In this document: in pieces, positions 47,880-56,961 of the stretch
Layout of the letters: each line of letters opens with the position of its first letter
How positions within the stretch are numbered: the first letter of the stretch is position 1
DNA from: [Pantoea] beijingensis
Lineage (GTDB): Bacteria; Pseudomonadota; Gammaproteobacteria; Enterobacterales; Enterobacteriaceae
Length of the DNA: 64,000 nt
Direction of reading: 5' to 3'
Assembly (NCBI RefSeq): GCF_022647505.1
Contig: NZ_CP071409.1
Location: forward strand, 2,232,001-2,296,000
Notes under the pieces: model-generated
Database searches by the model: none
Told to the model about the DNA's origin: nothing
Seen by the model: only the letters and a program-made list of their open reading frames with translations
Program-made: the position numbers and the translations under genes

Positions 47880-49370
47880 TTATGGCTGCACCTGAGTCTG
47901 CTGGATGAGCCTCCGCAGCAGGGGAATCAGGCAAACCATGACAAGCCCGACAGCCACCGATCCCCATCCTAACCCGCTGAAGACCTGACTATAGCCTGGG
48001 TTAGTCACAAGCGGCGTCGCGTCAACATTATCCGGCATTAGCCCTGAAACATAACCTGCCAGTACGGATGCAACGCCGGTAACCATCATCCAGCAGCCCA
48101 TCATGATCCCCTGATAGCGTGCAGGAGCCAGCTTGCCGATCATTGCGTACCCAATAGGTGAAATCAGTAGTTCACCAATACTTTGCAGTACGTAGCTGAT
48201 CACAATCCATTTGAAAGTCACCATGCCGTCGCCACCCGCCAGCATGATCCCTAACGGTAACACCAGCATACCAAGACCAATGCAGAACAGAGACGCAGCG
48301 AACTGCAGCGGAATATCGATACGCCAGCCACGTTCACGCAAGTTACGGAAGTACAGCGCCAGCAGCGGCCCACCAAAAACGATGACCAGCGTATTAAGGT
48401 TTTGAACCCATTGCGGCGCGATCTGAATGCCATAAACATTGAGATTGATATTATGTTCAATGAAAAGCATCAGTCCCATCGGAGCCAATTGATACAGAAC
48501 CCAGAACACCAGCGAACCCAGCGCCAGCAGCAGATATGCTGCCATCCGGCGCTGTTCATCACGCGGACGGTGACGCAGCGTGGTCAAACAGAGTAAGAGA
48601 AAGATCAGAACACCAAGAGCAATAACAAAAGAGCCGGTAAAATCCGCGTGCGTCAGCATCACGCGGATGACAGGCACCAGTATCACTAAAATGGCGATAC
48701 CCACTAACATCCGCTGCCGGAGTTGGGTGTGACTGACATGCAGCAGTGGTGTATCAATATCGGCCAGGGCCTTCCAGCGGAAAAGAGAGATAATAATCGC
48801 GAGGATATTACCAACGGTGGCAAAGAGAAATAGTGCGTGATAATGCTCAGAAAGTTGGAAATAGCCCGCGCCAGTGAAGCCGATGAAGAAACCGAGGTTC
48901 ATTCCCGCATAGTTCCACAAGAATGCGCTTTCACGACGATTATCGTGCGGAGAAAAGCGCTGCGTCAGCATCATGTTGATGCAAGTGACATTCAGACCGC
49001 TGCCGGTAAGGAACATCGCCAGCCCCCAGTAAAGCCCTTCCGTGCTTTGTCCGGCCAGAACCCAGCACCCTGCCACCTGTAATATCATCCCCAACACAAA
49101 CAGGTTGCGGTTACTCAGGAAGCGCCCGCCGAGATAGCCGCCAAACAGGTGCAGGCCATAATTAAATGCGCCAAACACCCCCATCATGGTGTTGGCTTCA
49201 GCATCGCTAAATCCCAGACGCTTGGTCGCATAAAGTACCAGCGTCGAATAAAGCACCGCAAAGCCGAGCGTGGCAAAAATCTGGATAAAAAATAGCGCAC
49301 CCGAGCCGGCTGGAATGCCGTGGGATTGCGCATCAGTTGATTGTGTCACTCTGACCTCTGTGATTTTCAC
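47880..49370 (-). CDS. POT/PTR-family peptide:proton symporter
   Basis: 496 residues, major facilitator with about 14 hydrophobic helices. POT features: NYAGMNLGFFIGF (the PTR2 signature region), SIGELLISPIGYAMIGKLAP and the C-terminal GYSQVF. The usual ExxERFxYY motif on helix 1 is not present (FFIQIFATLGFAVLYSTLVLYATKRLGF), so proton coupling or substrate may differ from DtpA-D. In E. coli no such gene lies here; it is extra between tRNA-Ser and ghrA. Confidence 0.85.
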   Translation of the reverse strand: MKITEVRVTQSTDAQSHGIPAGSGALFFIQIFATLGFAVLYSTLVLYATKRLGFSDAEANTMMGVFGAFNYGLHLFGGYLGGRFLSNRNLFVLGMILQVAGCWVLAGQSTEGLYWGLAMFLTGSGLNVTCINMMLTQRFSPHDNRRESAFLWNYAGMNLGFFIGFTGAGYFQLSEHYHALFLFATVGNILAIIISLFRWKALADIDTPLLHVSHTQLRQRMLVGIAILVILVPVIRVMLTHADFTGSFVIALGVLIFLLLCLTTLRHRPRDEQRRMAAYLLLALGSLVFWVLYQLAPMGLMLFIEHNINLNVYGIQIAPQWVQNLNTLVIVFGGPLLALYFRNLRERGWRIDIPLQFAASLFCIGLGMLVLPLGIMLAGGDGMVTFKWIVISYVLQSIGELLISPIGYAMIGKLAPARYQGIMMGCWMMVTGVASVLAGYVSGLMPDNVDATPLVTNPGYSQVFSGLGWGSVAVGLVMVCLIPLLRRLIQQTQVQP

Positions 49371-49582
49371 ATCATAATTTGCGCATTATTATGCGCATAA
49401 AGCTTTGCTTATGCAGGCGAGAAAATGTGAATGAAGATGTTTATTGGACCAGTTGCTGATTTTATCATCAATATGCTGAAAATCTGTTTAAATGCGCCTG
49501 AATATAACGAAAGGACGTTGACTGGGTGTTGGGAAATCCCTACATTAGCGCCGTCGACAACCCGGTTGCCGATAGCAGTTAT

Positions 49583-49670
49583 GGTGAGGTGTCCGAGTGG
49601 CTGAAGGAGCACGCCTGGAAAGTGTGTATACGGCAACGTATCGAGGGTTCGAATCCCTCCCTCACCGCCA
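49583..49670 (+). tRNA. serX: tRNA-Ser (anticodon GGA)
   Basis: 88 bases with encoded CCA. The acceptor stem GGTGAGG pairs with CCTCACC, anticodon GGA is at 49617-49619, the long variable arm is TGTGTATACGGCAACGTATCGA, and the T loop is GGTTCGAATCC. It corresponds to E. coli serX/serW, and serX also lies near ghrA. A common landing site for islands; the DNA to its right is largely non-core. Confidence 0.97.
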
Positions 49671-49682
49671 TATTTAAAGAAG

Positions 49683-49710
49683 AGCTCGCATGCCAATGCG
49701 GGCTTTTTTT
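49683..49710 (+). terminator. tRNA-Ser terminator
   Basis: Stem AGCTCGCAT/ATGCGGGCT (one G-T pair), loop GCCA, followed by seven T. Directly after the tRNA. Confidence 0.92.
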
Positions 49711-49747
49711 ATTGCCTGTCGCCCCCCTCACCGTATGGCCTGTTCCA

Positions 49748-49790
49748 CGGAATACCCATTATGGTGCAATGCACCATAATGGGTATTCCG
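49748..49790. promoter_or_regulatory. 43-base perfect palindrome holding two NtrC-like sites
   Basis: Arms of 21 bases around a single central A at 49769. The centre reads GGTGCAATGCACC. Each arm reads as a 17-base NtrC-like site with one perfect half: ATACCCATTATGGTGCA (49752-49768) and TGCACCATAATGGGTAT (49770-49786), each 8 of 12 to TGCACC-N5-GGTGCA. It could also be a cruciform or a transcript hairpin. Confidence 0.55.
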
Positions 49791-49896
49791 ATGCACATAT
49801 TTGGTGCGTAAGCTTTTTTATTAGCGTCATGCCGCTTTTCAGCGGGTGTATCAGTTCTGCATCAACACCGCCAAACACTGAGCGAGTACAGTTCAT
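49759..49896 (-). CDS. Possible 45-residue small protein
   Basis: A short frame with a perfect Shine-Dalgarno AGGAGG eight bases before the ATG at 49896. The peptide begins MNCTRSVFGGVDAELIHPLK and ends WCIAP, the stop falling inside the palindrome. No homologue is recognised. The ribosome site is the only positive evidence; it could be chance or a relic. Confidence 0.25.
   Translation of the reverse strand: MNCTRSVFGGVDAELIHPLKSGMTLIKKLTHQICASEYPLWCIAP
49792..49808 (+). promoter_or_regulatory. NtrC-type enhancer site
   Basis: TGCACATATTTGGTGCG matches the NtrC consensus TGCACC-N5-GGTGCA at 10 of 12 positions with exact spacing, and resembles an E. coli glnA site. It lies about 320 bases upstream of the predicted sigma-54 promoter, a normal enhancer distance. 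Confidence 0.65.
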
Positions 49897-50102
49897 TGGC
49901 ATCTCCTCCTGAAGGCGGCTCGCCTCTTTTATTCGATACATCCCCCGAGTGTAAAAAACCGTAAATTCGAGCATTTCCCTATAAGACATTAATAAAAACA
50001 TAATAAAACCAAAAACAATAAAATTTAAAACCATAAAAAATGAAAATTTTATTATAAAACCCTGAGCAACCCTGTCTGGCAGGCTATATCCCGGCGTCTG
50101 GT

Positions 50103-50118
50103 CGGAACACTAATTGCA
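50103..50118 (+). promoter_or_regulatory. Sigma-54 promoter of the amidase operon
   Basis: CGGAACACTAATTGCA fits the -24/-12 consensus TGGCACR-N4-TTGCA with two mismatches; GG (50104-50105) and GC (50116-50117) are spaced exactly 12 bases. Transcription would start near 50129, 37 bases before the ATG. Confidence 0.75.
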
Positions 50119-50165
50119 TAAGTGTGAATGGCTTGTGCCTTTGTATATAGCTCGGAGAAAATGAG

Positions 50166-51074
50166 ATGAGTACGGCCCCACTAACTGATTATTACTATAA
50201 ATTTTCCGCAAATAACCCACCACAGCAGAAAGCAAACAGTGGCGATCATTTACGTTTTATTACCCAGGACTGTTTTACCGGACTGATCAACACGAAAGAG
50301 GACCTCACCACTGACTTCAATTACGACCGTGCCAATCCCGCATCCGGCCCGGTATTTATTGACGGGGCAGAAGCGGGTGACGTTCTGTTAGTGGAAATTA
50401 TCGATATTCGCGTTTCCAGTCGGGGTGTTGTGACAACCCTGCCAGGATGTGGCCCCCTTGCCGAGTGGCAGGAGATCCGCACTAAACCGCTGACGATTAA
50501 CGAAGGGATGGTGCAATTTAACGATCATAGTTTCCCGATTTCCCCGATGATCGGTGTGATTGGTGTGGCGCCTGCGAATGAGCATGTGCCCTGCGGTTTT
50601 CCCGGCCCCCACGGTGGCAATATGGACTGCAAGCTGATTAAAAAAGGCGCTAAAGTCTATCTTCCCGTTCAGGTCAGTGGTGCATTACTCTCCATCGGTG
50701 ATTTGCATGGAGTAATGGGTGACGGTGAACTGTGTGGAACAGGGCTTGAAATTTGCGGGGAAGTGGACGTAAAAGTCACCGTACTTAAACAGCAGCCTCT
50801 TAGCTGGCCAGTGCTTGAAACACCCGATAAATGGTATGCCATCGCCTGCGCACAGGATTATCCAGAGGCCTTAAAACAAGCGTCTCGCCAGCTACAAACA
50901 TTGATCGCCCGGCGCTATGAGTGGGACGAAACAGATACCTATCTCTATATGAGCCTGCAAGCAGATGTCGAGATATGTCAGGCCTGTAAACCCTGTGCTA
51001 TCGACTTAATCGTACGCGTTGGTGTGCCCAAACGCGCCGATAAGCCATTGTTTCAGTCAGAGGTGAAATCATGA
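50166..51074 (+). CDS. Formamidase/acetamidase family protein
   Basis: 302 residues of the FmdA/AmdA family, which release ammonia from formamide or acetamide. Typical segments: DFNYDRANPASGPVFIDGAEAGDVLLVEI, the metal/active-site region CGFPGPHGGNMDCKLI, and LHGVMGDGELCGTGLEICGEVDVKV. The frame is complete. It is followed by a permease overlapping by four bases. The sigma-54 promoter and NtrC-like sites upstream fit induction under nitrogen limitation. Whether the substrate is formamide, acetamide or another amide is unknown. GGAG at 50154 is the ribosome site. Confidence 0.92.
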   Translation: MSTAPLTDYYYKFSANNPPQQKANSGDHLRFITQDCFTGLINTKEDLTTDFNYDRANPASGPVFIDGAEAGDVLLVEIIDIRVSSRGVVTTLPGCGPLAEWQEIRTKPLTINEGMVQFNDHSFPISPMIGVIGVAPANEHVPCGFPGPHGGNMDCKLIKKGAKVYLPVQVSGALLSIGDLHGVMGDGELCGTGLEICGEVDVKVTVLKQQPLSWPVLETPDKWYAIACAQDYPEALKQASRQLQTLIARRYEWDETDTYLYMSLQADVEICQACKPCAIDLIVRVGVPKRADKPLFQSEVKS

Positions 51075-52414
51075 GTAAAGCGGAAAATTTATCGCTGAAA
51101 CGCGTATTGAGCTATAAAGATCTGGTGATTTACGGCCTGGTCTTTATGGTGGTTATTGCCCCAATGAGTATTTTTGGCTTTGTCAGCAAATCCAGCCACG
51201 GCATGGCGCCATTAGTTTATATTGTGGGCGTCGTTTGCATTGTTTTTACCGCACTCAGCTACCGTAAAATGAGCCGCCGTTTTCATATGGCCGGTTCAAT
51301 TTATACCTATGTCAACAAAGCGACGAATCCACATATCGGTTTTCTCGCGGGGTGGCTAATATTACTTGATTACCTGTTTGCCCCGGCACTGTTATATGCC
51401 TTAACGGCAAGTTGGTGTGCTGAATTGTTACCCGCAATTCCGGCCTGGGTATGGGTGATCGTATTTATTTCCATCAACACACTGATTAATATTCGTGGCA
51501 TCGAAAAGACAGCAAAGGCTGACATCTTTATTTTCACTCTCTCCTGCATTGCGCTGGTGATATTTTTATACTTCGGTATTACCTACATCATGCACGGGGG
51601 TGGCACAGGTGCATTTACCCTGTCACCGATTTACCAGACCGGTGTGATTGACCCCTCATTCATTGGTACCGCAGTGACCATTGCCGCCCTGTCCTTTCTC
51701 GGATTCGATGGCATCAGTACGCTTGCCGAAGAAGCGAAAAAACCGGAGAAGGATGTCGGCAATGCTATTATCACTGCATTACTGATTATTGGTGGTCTGT
51801 TTATTGTCCAGTGCTACGTTGCTACCCTGATTCAGCCGGACTATACCAAAATGGATGATAACAACGCATTCTTTGATGCTGCTTATCTGGCTGGCGGCAC
51901 GCCGCTGAAAGTATTTTTACTGATTGTTAATATTGTCGCGGTGGGTATCGCAAACACTCTGGCAGCACAAGCGGCGGCTTCGCGCGTAGTCTTCGGAATG
52001 GCGCGCGATCGCTTTTTACCGGGCATGCTGTCTAAAATCCATCCGACTTACCGCACCCCCTACATGAGCATTATTGCGATTGCGGTGCTTTCGCTGATTC
52101 TCGGTGTTTCCCTGTCAGTGGATTTTCTGGCAAAGCTGATCAACTTCGGCGCACTGACCTCATTTATTATTCTGAACATCAGCGTATTCTGGTTGTTTTT
52201 TATTCGCGATAAACAACGCAGCGGATTTATGAATATTCTGACTAACCTCATTCTTCCATTACTGGGGACACTTATCCTCTGCTATGTGTGGATTAATTTT
52301 GATAGCGATACGCTGAAGATTGGTTTTATCTGGCTGGCTATTGGGATCGTGATTGGGATTGCCAAAACGGGTTTCTACAAGAAAACCCCCACGGTTTACA
52401 ATATTACAGAGTAA
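51071..52414 (+). CDS. APC-superfamily amino acid/amine permease
   Basis: 447 residues with 12 hydrophobic helices, related to PuuP/PlaP-type importers. Signature regions: GLVFMVVIAPMSIFGFVSKSSHG in helix 1, LSFLGFDGISTLAEEAKKPEKDVGNAI and AAQAAASRVVFGMARDRFLP. Translationally coupled to the amidase (ATGA overlap), so it probably brings in the amide substrate or a related nitrogen compound. No terminator directly follows; a long hairpin lies 200 bases downstream. Confidence 0.92.
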   Translation: MSKAENLSLKRVLSYKDLVIYGLVFMVVIAPMSIFGFVSKSSHGMAPLVYIVGVVCIVFTALSYRKMSRRFHMAGSIYTYVNKATNPHIGFLAGWLILLDYLFAPALLYALTASWCAELLPAIPAWVWVIVFISINTLINIRGIEKTAKADIFIFTLSCIALVIFLYFGITYIMHGGGTGAFTLSPIYQTGVIDPSFIGTAVTIAALSFLGFDGISTLAEEAKKPEKDVGNAIITALLIIGGLFIVQCYVATLIQPDYTKMDDNNAFFDAAYLAGGTPLKVFLLIVNIVAVGIANTLAAQAAASRVVFGMARDRFLPGMLSKIHPTYRTPYMSIIAIAVLSLILGVSLSVDFLAKLINFGALTSFIILNISVFWLFFIRDKQRSGFMNILTNLILPLLGTLILCYVWINFDSDTLKIGFIWLAIGIVIGIAKTGFYKKTPTVYNITE

Positions 52415-52610
52415 TGCACTGCGATCAGCCATGCCCGCTTGGGTATGGCTGAATATTCCCCCAAGCGTAAACACGCGTGAGGGCAACTGCTGTCGCCGAT
52501 GGTTCCAGAACACTCATCAACGACGTAAATATTTATATATTTCAACCGCCACCATCACTCATACTGTAGTGTTCAGCAAGCCGCAGCAATAAGCCGGTTG
52601 CTGACTGGCG

Positions 52611-52655
52611 CAAACGGTAAAATCTCGCTGGCTGATTTAGAGATTTTACCGTTTG
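52611..52655. terminator. Long hairpin between convergent genes
   Basis: Sixteen-base perfect stem CAAACGGTAAAATCTC and its complement, 13-base loop. It lies between the convergent permease and lipoprotein genes. A smaller hairpin with stem CAGCCAT/ATGGCTG is at 52427-52452. Confidence 0.65.
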
Positions 52656-52679
52656 TAACGGGATTATTGATCAGAACCG

Positions 52680-53228
52680 TTATTTGTTCTTACAGTCTCT
52701 GTCTTTCCACTCTTTGACACTTTCATGTGTGGTTAAATCACTGATAACTATATCTCCAGCACTTCTTATGTATTCCGGGGGTTTTGCATAAATCTCATAT
52801 TCATGATTACTCTCCGGTATAAAAGATGTCCTTTTAGTATAAACAAGATTATTTCCAGAATAATCAGAAACAGTATTTGTGTTAGTAATTACGAAGGGTT
52901 GACCTGCCTTTATTGCATACTCCTTCACTTTTTTACTCCCAAAACTGCTTGGTGTTTTCATGTTTATTTTTTTCTCAAAACCAGTGCTGTAATCAGCAGA
53001 ACTCAACAACGAAAAATGGAAGGCCGATGTTAACTTTCTGGTTTCAGTTGACTTGTAGCAATCACCATCCTTCTCATAAAAATCCAAACTGAGTTTACCC
53101 TCATCCAACACTCTTATTTTCGCCGCATCGCTTCCGTTATAATCCTCAACAGAACGTTTCATATCGAGTTGACATCCAGATAATAAAACCGCTAAAAATG
53201 AAACTACATAAATCTTCTCACACTTCAT
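52680..53228 (-). CDS. Lipoprotein of unknown function
   Basis: 182 residues. A signal peptide ends in the lipobox LLSGCQ (Cys about 19). The mature part is hydrophilic with two more cysteines (DGDCYKS and the C-terminal DRDCKNK), which may form a disulfide. No family is recognised. It heads towards the permease and is the last gene of a minus-strand run of five envelope genes, all AT-rich and likely acquired together. A TCCTTAA repeat (ATCCTTA three times, 53235-53256) lies just upstream of the start. Confidence 0.8.
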   Translation of the reverse strand: MKCEKIYVVSFLAVLLSGCQLDMKRSVEDYNGSDAAKIRVLDEGKLSLDFYEKDGDCYKSTETRKLTSAFHFSLLSSADYSTGFEKKINMKTPSSFGSKKVKEYAIKAGQPFVITNTNTVSDYSGNNLVYTKRTSFIPESNHEYEIYAKPPEYIRSAGDIVISDLTTHESVKEWKDRDCKNK

Positions 53229-53291
53229 TACTTAATCCTTAATCCTTAATCCTTAATACAGATAAAAACACGAGGTAAAACATAGCGAAAA

Positions 53292-53798
53292 CTAATTAAA
53301 TTCCCCGAGTAGCGATGGGCGCGTATCCCTGGGAAGTTCAGACTTTAAATGGGTAGCATCAATACTGCAGGCAGCGCTGGCAACGATGCCAATTAATGAC
53401 TCCGCGGGAAATACTTCCCACTGACCAACAGAACTCCGCTTTGCGATAACATCACCGTCACCCCAATAGCGGGAAAAGTATATCCTTTCAAATTGTGCCC
53501 TCATCTTAGTATCGCAGTTCACAACATTGATTACCGTTGAACTGGCAATATAAACAGGCGGATCAGTTTGCACACGGCGTGCATCGATGTAATTATTGAT
53601 AAGAGAAAACCTCCGCAAATGTGTATTGCCCTGGTAACTGGAAATATTGCGCATATCTGCATACATACCACCAGTATCATCTTCCAGGAGCTTAACCAAC
53701 CCTGTAGGACGTGGCTCAATTTGTTGACCCTGTAATTTACTCTGATTATTACAGCCAGCAAGTAATATCACTGCTGTGAAAAATATCAGTATTTTCAT
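53292..53798 (-). CDS. Adhesin E-like surface lipoprotein
   Basis: 168 residues, lipobox ILLAGCN (Cys about 16). The mature domain has the pattern of the small Haemophilus surface-adhesin E family: TVINVVNCDTKMRAQFERIYFSRYWGDGDVI, then VGQWEVFPAESLIGIVASAACS with a conserved Cys pair. In that family the disulfide stabilises a small beta sandwich. Function here is not known. It abuts the next gene upstream with no spacer (stop and start adjacent). Confidence 0.72.
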   Translation of the reverse strand: MKILIFFTAVILLAGCNNQSKLQGQQIEPRPTGLVKLLEDDTGGMYADMRNISSYQGNTHLRRFSLINNYIDARRVQTDPPVYIASSTVINVVNCDTKMRAQFERIYFSRYWGDGDVIAKRSSVGQWEVFPAESLIGIVASAACSIDATHLKSELPRDTRPSLLGEFN

Positions 53799-54394
53799 TA
53801 TTTTTTATCTGCAAGATCAGGACGTAGTGGCAGTAAATCTGCCTGAGTTACACTCCCCTGAAGAGAACAGAGCAACCTCGATTTTCCTTTATACTCGTCC
53901 AGTATCAGTAGTTTCTCCAGACTGCCTTTCGAGGGCGCGATACCACTTGCCGCTCCTGTATTAATCTGCCATTCACGGTCGCCGATCTGTTTAATCATCG
54001 TATTCGCAAAATACTCATCACCTGCTTTTTTCCAGTTCACACCTGATAATGTTGCAATGACAATATCCGGGGATTCATCGATGATAAGCCCCCAAAAGTA
54101 ATATTTCCCCAAGTCTTTCAAATCACTATTTTCCTGCCAATAGCCAGACAGCGTCAACTGCCCAACCTGGGCGGGGTGGATAAACCATGTTTCTTGACTA
54201 TTATTTTTGTTTGAAAACCATGCATGGCGCGCCTTATCAATAGAAAGCGGCATGATTTTATTAAACGACGCCCGTTGCTTATATAATGTGCTGAAAAAAT
54301 TGCTGTCACAACTCAGCAGGCTTTCTGGAAGCGTTTCAGCTTTAGCTATACCAACCAGACTTAAGGCTAATGCCAGTGTTATCAGGTATTTCAT
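53798..54394 (-). CDS. Exported protein of unknown function
   Basis: 198 residues from the ATG at 54394; an earlier in-frame ATG at 54451 would place a charged segment before the signal peptide and is less likely. The signal peptide ends GIAKA (about 19). The mature part has two cysteines (LLSCDSNFF, LLCSLQGS) and a mixed alpha/beta look. No family recognised. Co-directional with the two lipoproteins that follow. Confidence 0.75.
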   Translation of the reverse strand: MKYLITLALALSLVGIAKAETLPESLLSCDSNFFSTLYKQRASFNKIMPLSIDKARHAWFSNKNNSQETWFIHPAQVGQLTLSGYWQENSDLKDLGKYYFWGLIIDESPDIVIATLSGVNWKKAGDEYFANTMIKQIGDREWQINTGAASGIAPSKGSLEKLLILDEYKGKSRLLCSLQGSVTQADLLPLRPDLADKK

Positions 54395-54517
54395 AATGCA
54401 TTCTTGATATTTAAAAAAGAGGGGGAGTAGCGATTCTTGTCCCCTTAACATCGACAGGAATCGCGAATTCCAATTGTAAATGCTTAAAATTAATAATCAG
54501 ATGAATATTTTCAGAAA

Positions 54518-55198
54518 TTAATTAACTTCTTTTAGCCCTTCTGCATTAAGTATTCCCACACCTTGCCGATAATTATTTATTTTCAGATTATAAGATCCCA
54601 CTACACCATGACTATCAAGGAAAACGCGCAAAACGGTGAGTTTAACATCTTCCGACCCTGCCAGCCCCTGAATAACCCCACCTACATTAGGTATCCAGCC
54701 ATATTTGGTTTTATTTGAATCAGCATAGATATAAAGCATTACAGGATTACCGTCATCGTCAAAGGAGTTACTGTTTGGCTTGCCGTATTTTTTCTCAACA
54801 TCTTGTCGGGTGGTTTTCCCTACTGTAATAAATGCATTCAAATCATTATCAGAAATTTTCTTCAAAAAACTGAAATCTGCACTTGATTTATGCCTGAGAA
54901 CAGCATGCCTGATAACAATATTATTATCGACCAGCACACTGAGTACTGTGGTATCGGCAGTAAAACCAGAGCTCCAGCTCTGTTTCCAGTTGAGCACCTT
55001 TTTCCCTTGAAGGGTTTTTTCTGCTAACGGTTTATCACCATATAAAGCAACTAATTCTGATACTGTTGTTTTCCCATCCACAATACTACGATCGGTTTCT
55101 GCTACCTCTTTTTGAGACAGCATCCCGGCTTTGGGCATCAGACTACATCCTGTAAGACCCAGAGAAAAAATCAAAACCACACAAGAAAAATACTTCAT
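54518..55198 (-). CDS. BamE/SmpA-like lipoprotein with two repeats
   Basis: 226 residues from the ATG at 55198, which has AGGAG seven bases upstream; the upstream in-frame ATG at 55312 is poor. Lipobox LTGC (Cys about 18). Two BamE-like units are visible: GKTTVSELVALYGDKPLAEKTLQG and GKTTRQDVEKKYGKPNSNSFDDDG, each a helix followed by strands. Not BamE itself, which is about 113 residues with one unit. Role unknown; an envelope scaffold is plausible. Confidence 0.8.
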   Translation of the reverse strand: MKYFSCVVLIFSLGLTGCSLMPKAGMLSQKEVAETDRSIVDGKTTVSELVALYGDKPLAEKTLQGKKVLNWKQSWSSGFTADTTVLSVLVDNNIVIRHAVLRHKSSADFSFLKKISDNDLNAFITVGKTTRQDVEKKYGKPNSNSFDDDGNPVMLYIYADSNKTKYGWIPNVGGVIQGLAGSEDVKLTVLRVFLDSHGVVGSYNLKINNYRQGVGILNAEGLKEVN

Positions 55199-55499
55199 AA
55201 AATCTCCTTTTGATACGCTATTTTTAACGTAGATGTCATTACATCCATTTAATTTTATCATTGTCAGCCCCTGCAATAAGGACTTAACCATGATTAAAGA
55301 ACAGTCGAACACCCCAATAATTCGTGAGAATATTTTTCACAAGAGCCAAAAATCACTATAAGATCAACAATTAAAAAATAAATTACAATGTATCACCAGC
55401 ACTCTACTAATTAAATTATTAAAATACCAAGCTCTACTATTTTTAATGTTATTTTTTAAATCACTATAGTTATATAACACCCCATAGAGCCCATAGAAT
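55199..55499. other. AT-rich spacer
   Basis: A 301-base AT-rich stretch without a supported gene; it includes the upstream region of the BamE-like gene. No structure was recognised. Confidence 0.4.
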
Positions 55500-55994
55500 T
55501 TACCTGATAAAGGTTTTTTTTACTCGAAGTGACACCAAAAAATAAGGTATCCAAATTGCAGCATGAAACATCCGCTGACCAATACGTTTAATATCATCTG
55601 CATTAACAGTCATTTTCAAAAAATAGTTTGCCATCCAGACGTCAGAGATCTCAAATACAATCATAAGAATAAGAAAAAAAATATAAAACTTAGGCAGCGT
55701 TCTTTTTCTTCTGAAAAACATACCTGCAATATAAATTCCAACACCTAACAGAATAAGCATCATTATTACATCATAATAAATTAACGCTTTAATTTTATTA
55801 TCAAGAATACCATTAGCCTGAAAAAGGACCTGAACGGCACGTACTATACTAACAACCAGTGTACCGTTCATAAAGGCAAGCCCGGTTAAGGGCAACCAAA
55901 GCCAGCCGCCAGGCCTGCTAAAAATTTTTTTCTCACAAGCAGCACAATAATCAGACTCAGCAACAGCCTGCTCATTACATTTTATACATTCCAT
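55500..55994 (-). CDS. Zinc-ribbon DUF2569-like membrane protein
   Basis: 164 residues. The first 25 contain two CxxC pairs (CIKCNEQ, YCAACEKK), a zinc ribbon. Four hydrophobic helices follow (about 32-50, 71-92, 102-120 and 141-158), as in DUF2569. The start ATG at 55994 has AAAGGAGAA upstream. Function unknown. It is the first gene of the AT-rich envelope cluster. Confidence 0.78.
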   Translation of the reverse strand: MECIKCNEQAVAESDYCAACEKKIFSRPGGWLWLPLTGLAFMNGTLVVSIVRAVQVLFQANGILDNKIKALIYYDVIMMLILLGVGIYIAGMFFRRKRTLPKFYIFFLILMIVFEISDVWMANYFLKMTVNADDIKRIGQRMFHAAIWIPYFLVSLRVKKTFIR

Positions 55995-56652
55995 ATATTC
56001 TCCTTTTCCATGGATTCTCAGATCTGGGGTGACAACACACTATCCTGAGGATATACAATCCTTGCGTATCCCTCTAACACACCGCTCAACGGTATAATAT
56101 ATATCTGATACCTTCAGATCGGAATGAAAGCTTCTTAGTTTATCGAAGGCTGGTTCTGAAGCTATGTTCAGAAGAACTACTAACATTCTGGGCTACAGGT
56201 ATTTTCAGTTTATTTAAAAATCAATATCAGAAAGGATTTAATTTTACTTTCAGGTTTTTACATAAAAAGCGGGGTTCATAAAAAGAAGATTTTGTTACAG
56301 CAAAACACCCATCATTTTAAATGACATACCTATAATTAAAATGAATATTTTACCGTAAATCACCAGCCATATTCATACCGAACGTAAAAAAATAACCATA
56401 TCAAACATTATGGAAGCATTATAGCATATGTGATCGATGACACAACACAAAACTTTAGAATATCTTTACTTTATTTGCCCTGTATTCAGGCATGAACGCC
56501 AGTCGTCCTTAACAAAAACCCCTTCTTCAGTAAGAAACATCAGCGTGGTAGGAAAATTCTTACAACTAAACATAATATTTTTTAACGCTAAGTGAAGAGG
56601 CGCGCTAATACCAACAGCCCGCTAACCACAACCAACTGAACAGGAGTTGATT
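55995..56652. other. AT-rich spacer upstream of symE copy 1
   Basis: About 650 AT-rich bases, no supported gene. Long poly-A tracts (56320-56420) suggest bent, H-NS-bound DNA. The last 45 bases (CAGCCCGCTaaCCACAACCAACT) are shared with the second symE copy at 63262-63284. Confidence 0.45.
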
Positions 56653-56961
56653 ATGGCTAAGCACGATACTAAGCCAGAAGTTGTTACAACTGAAGCCCCG
56701 GCACTAAAAACCCGCCGCTATACCGTGGGATATATCCGTGACTGGAAGACGCACAGCAAGGCCACCTCCATCACACTGAAGGGCGGCTGGCTGGCTGAGG
56801 CGGGGTTTAAGACCGGGATACCGCTCAAGGTTCGGGTGATGTCGGGTTGCCTGGTGCTGACCGCGCAGGAACCAGAGCCGGCACTGATGCAGGCCCTCCC
56901 TCAGTGTCAGCATAGTTGTCACCTCCTCTGAAAAATCAATCTGAGGGTGATGGAGTGACAG

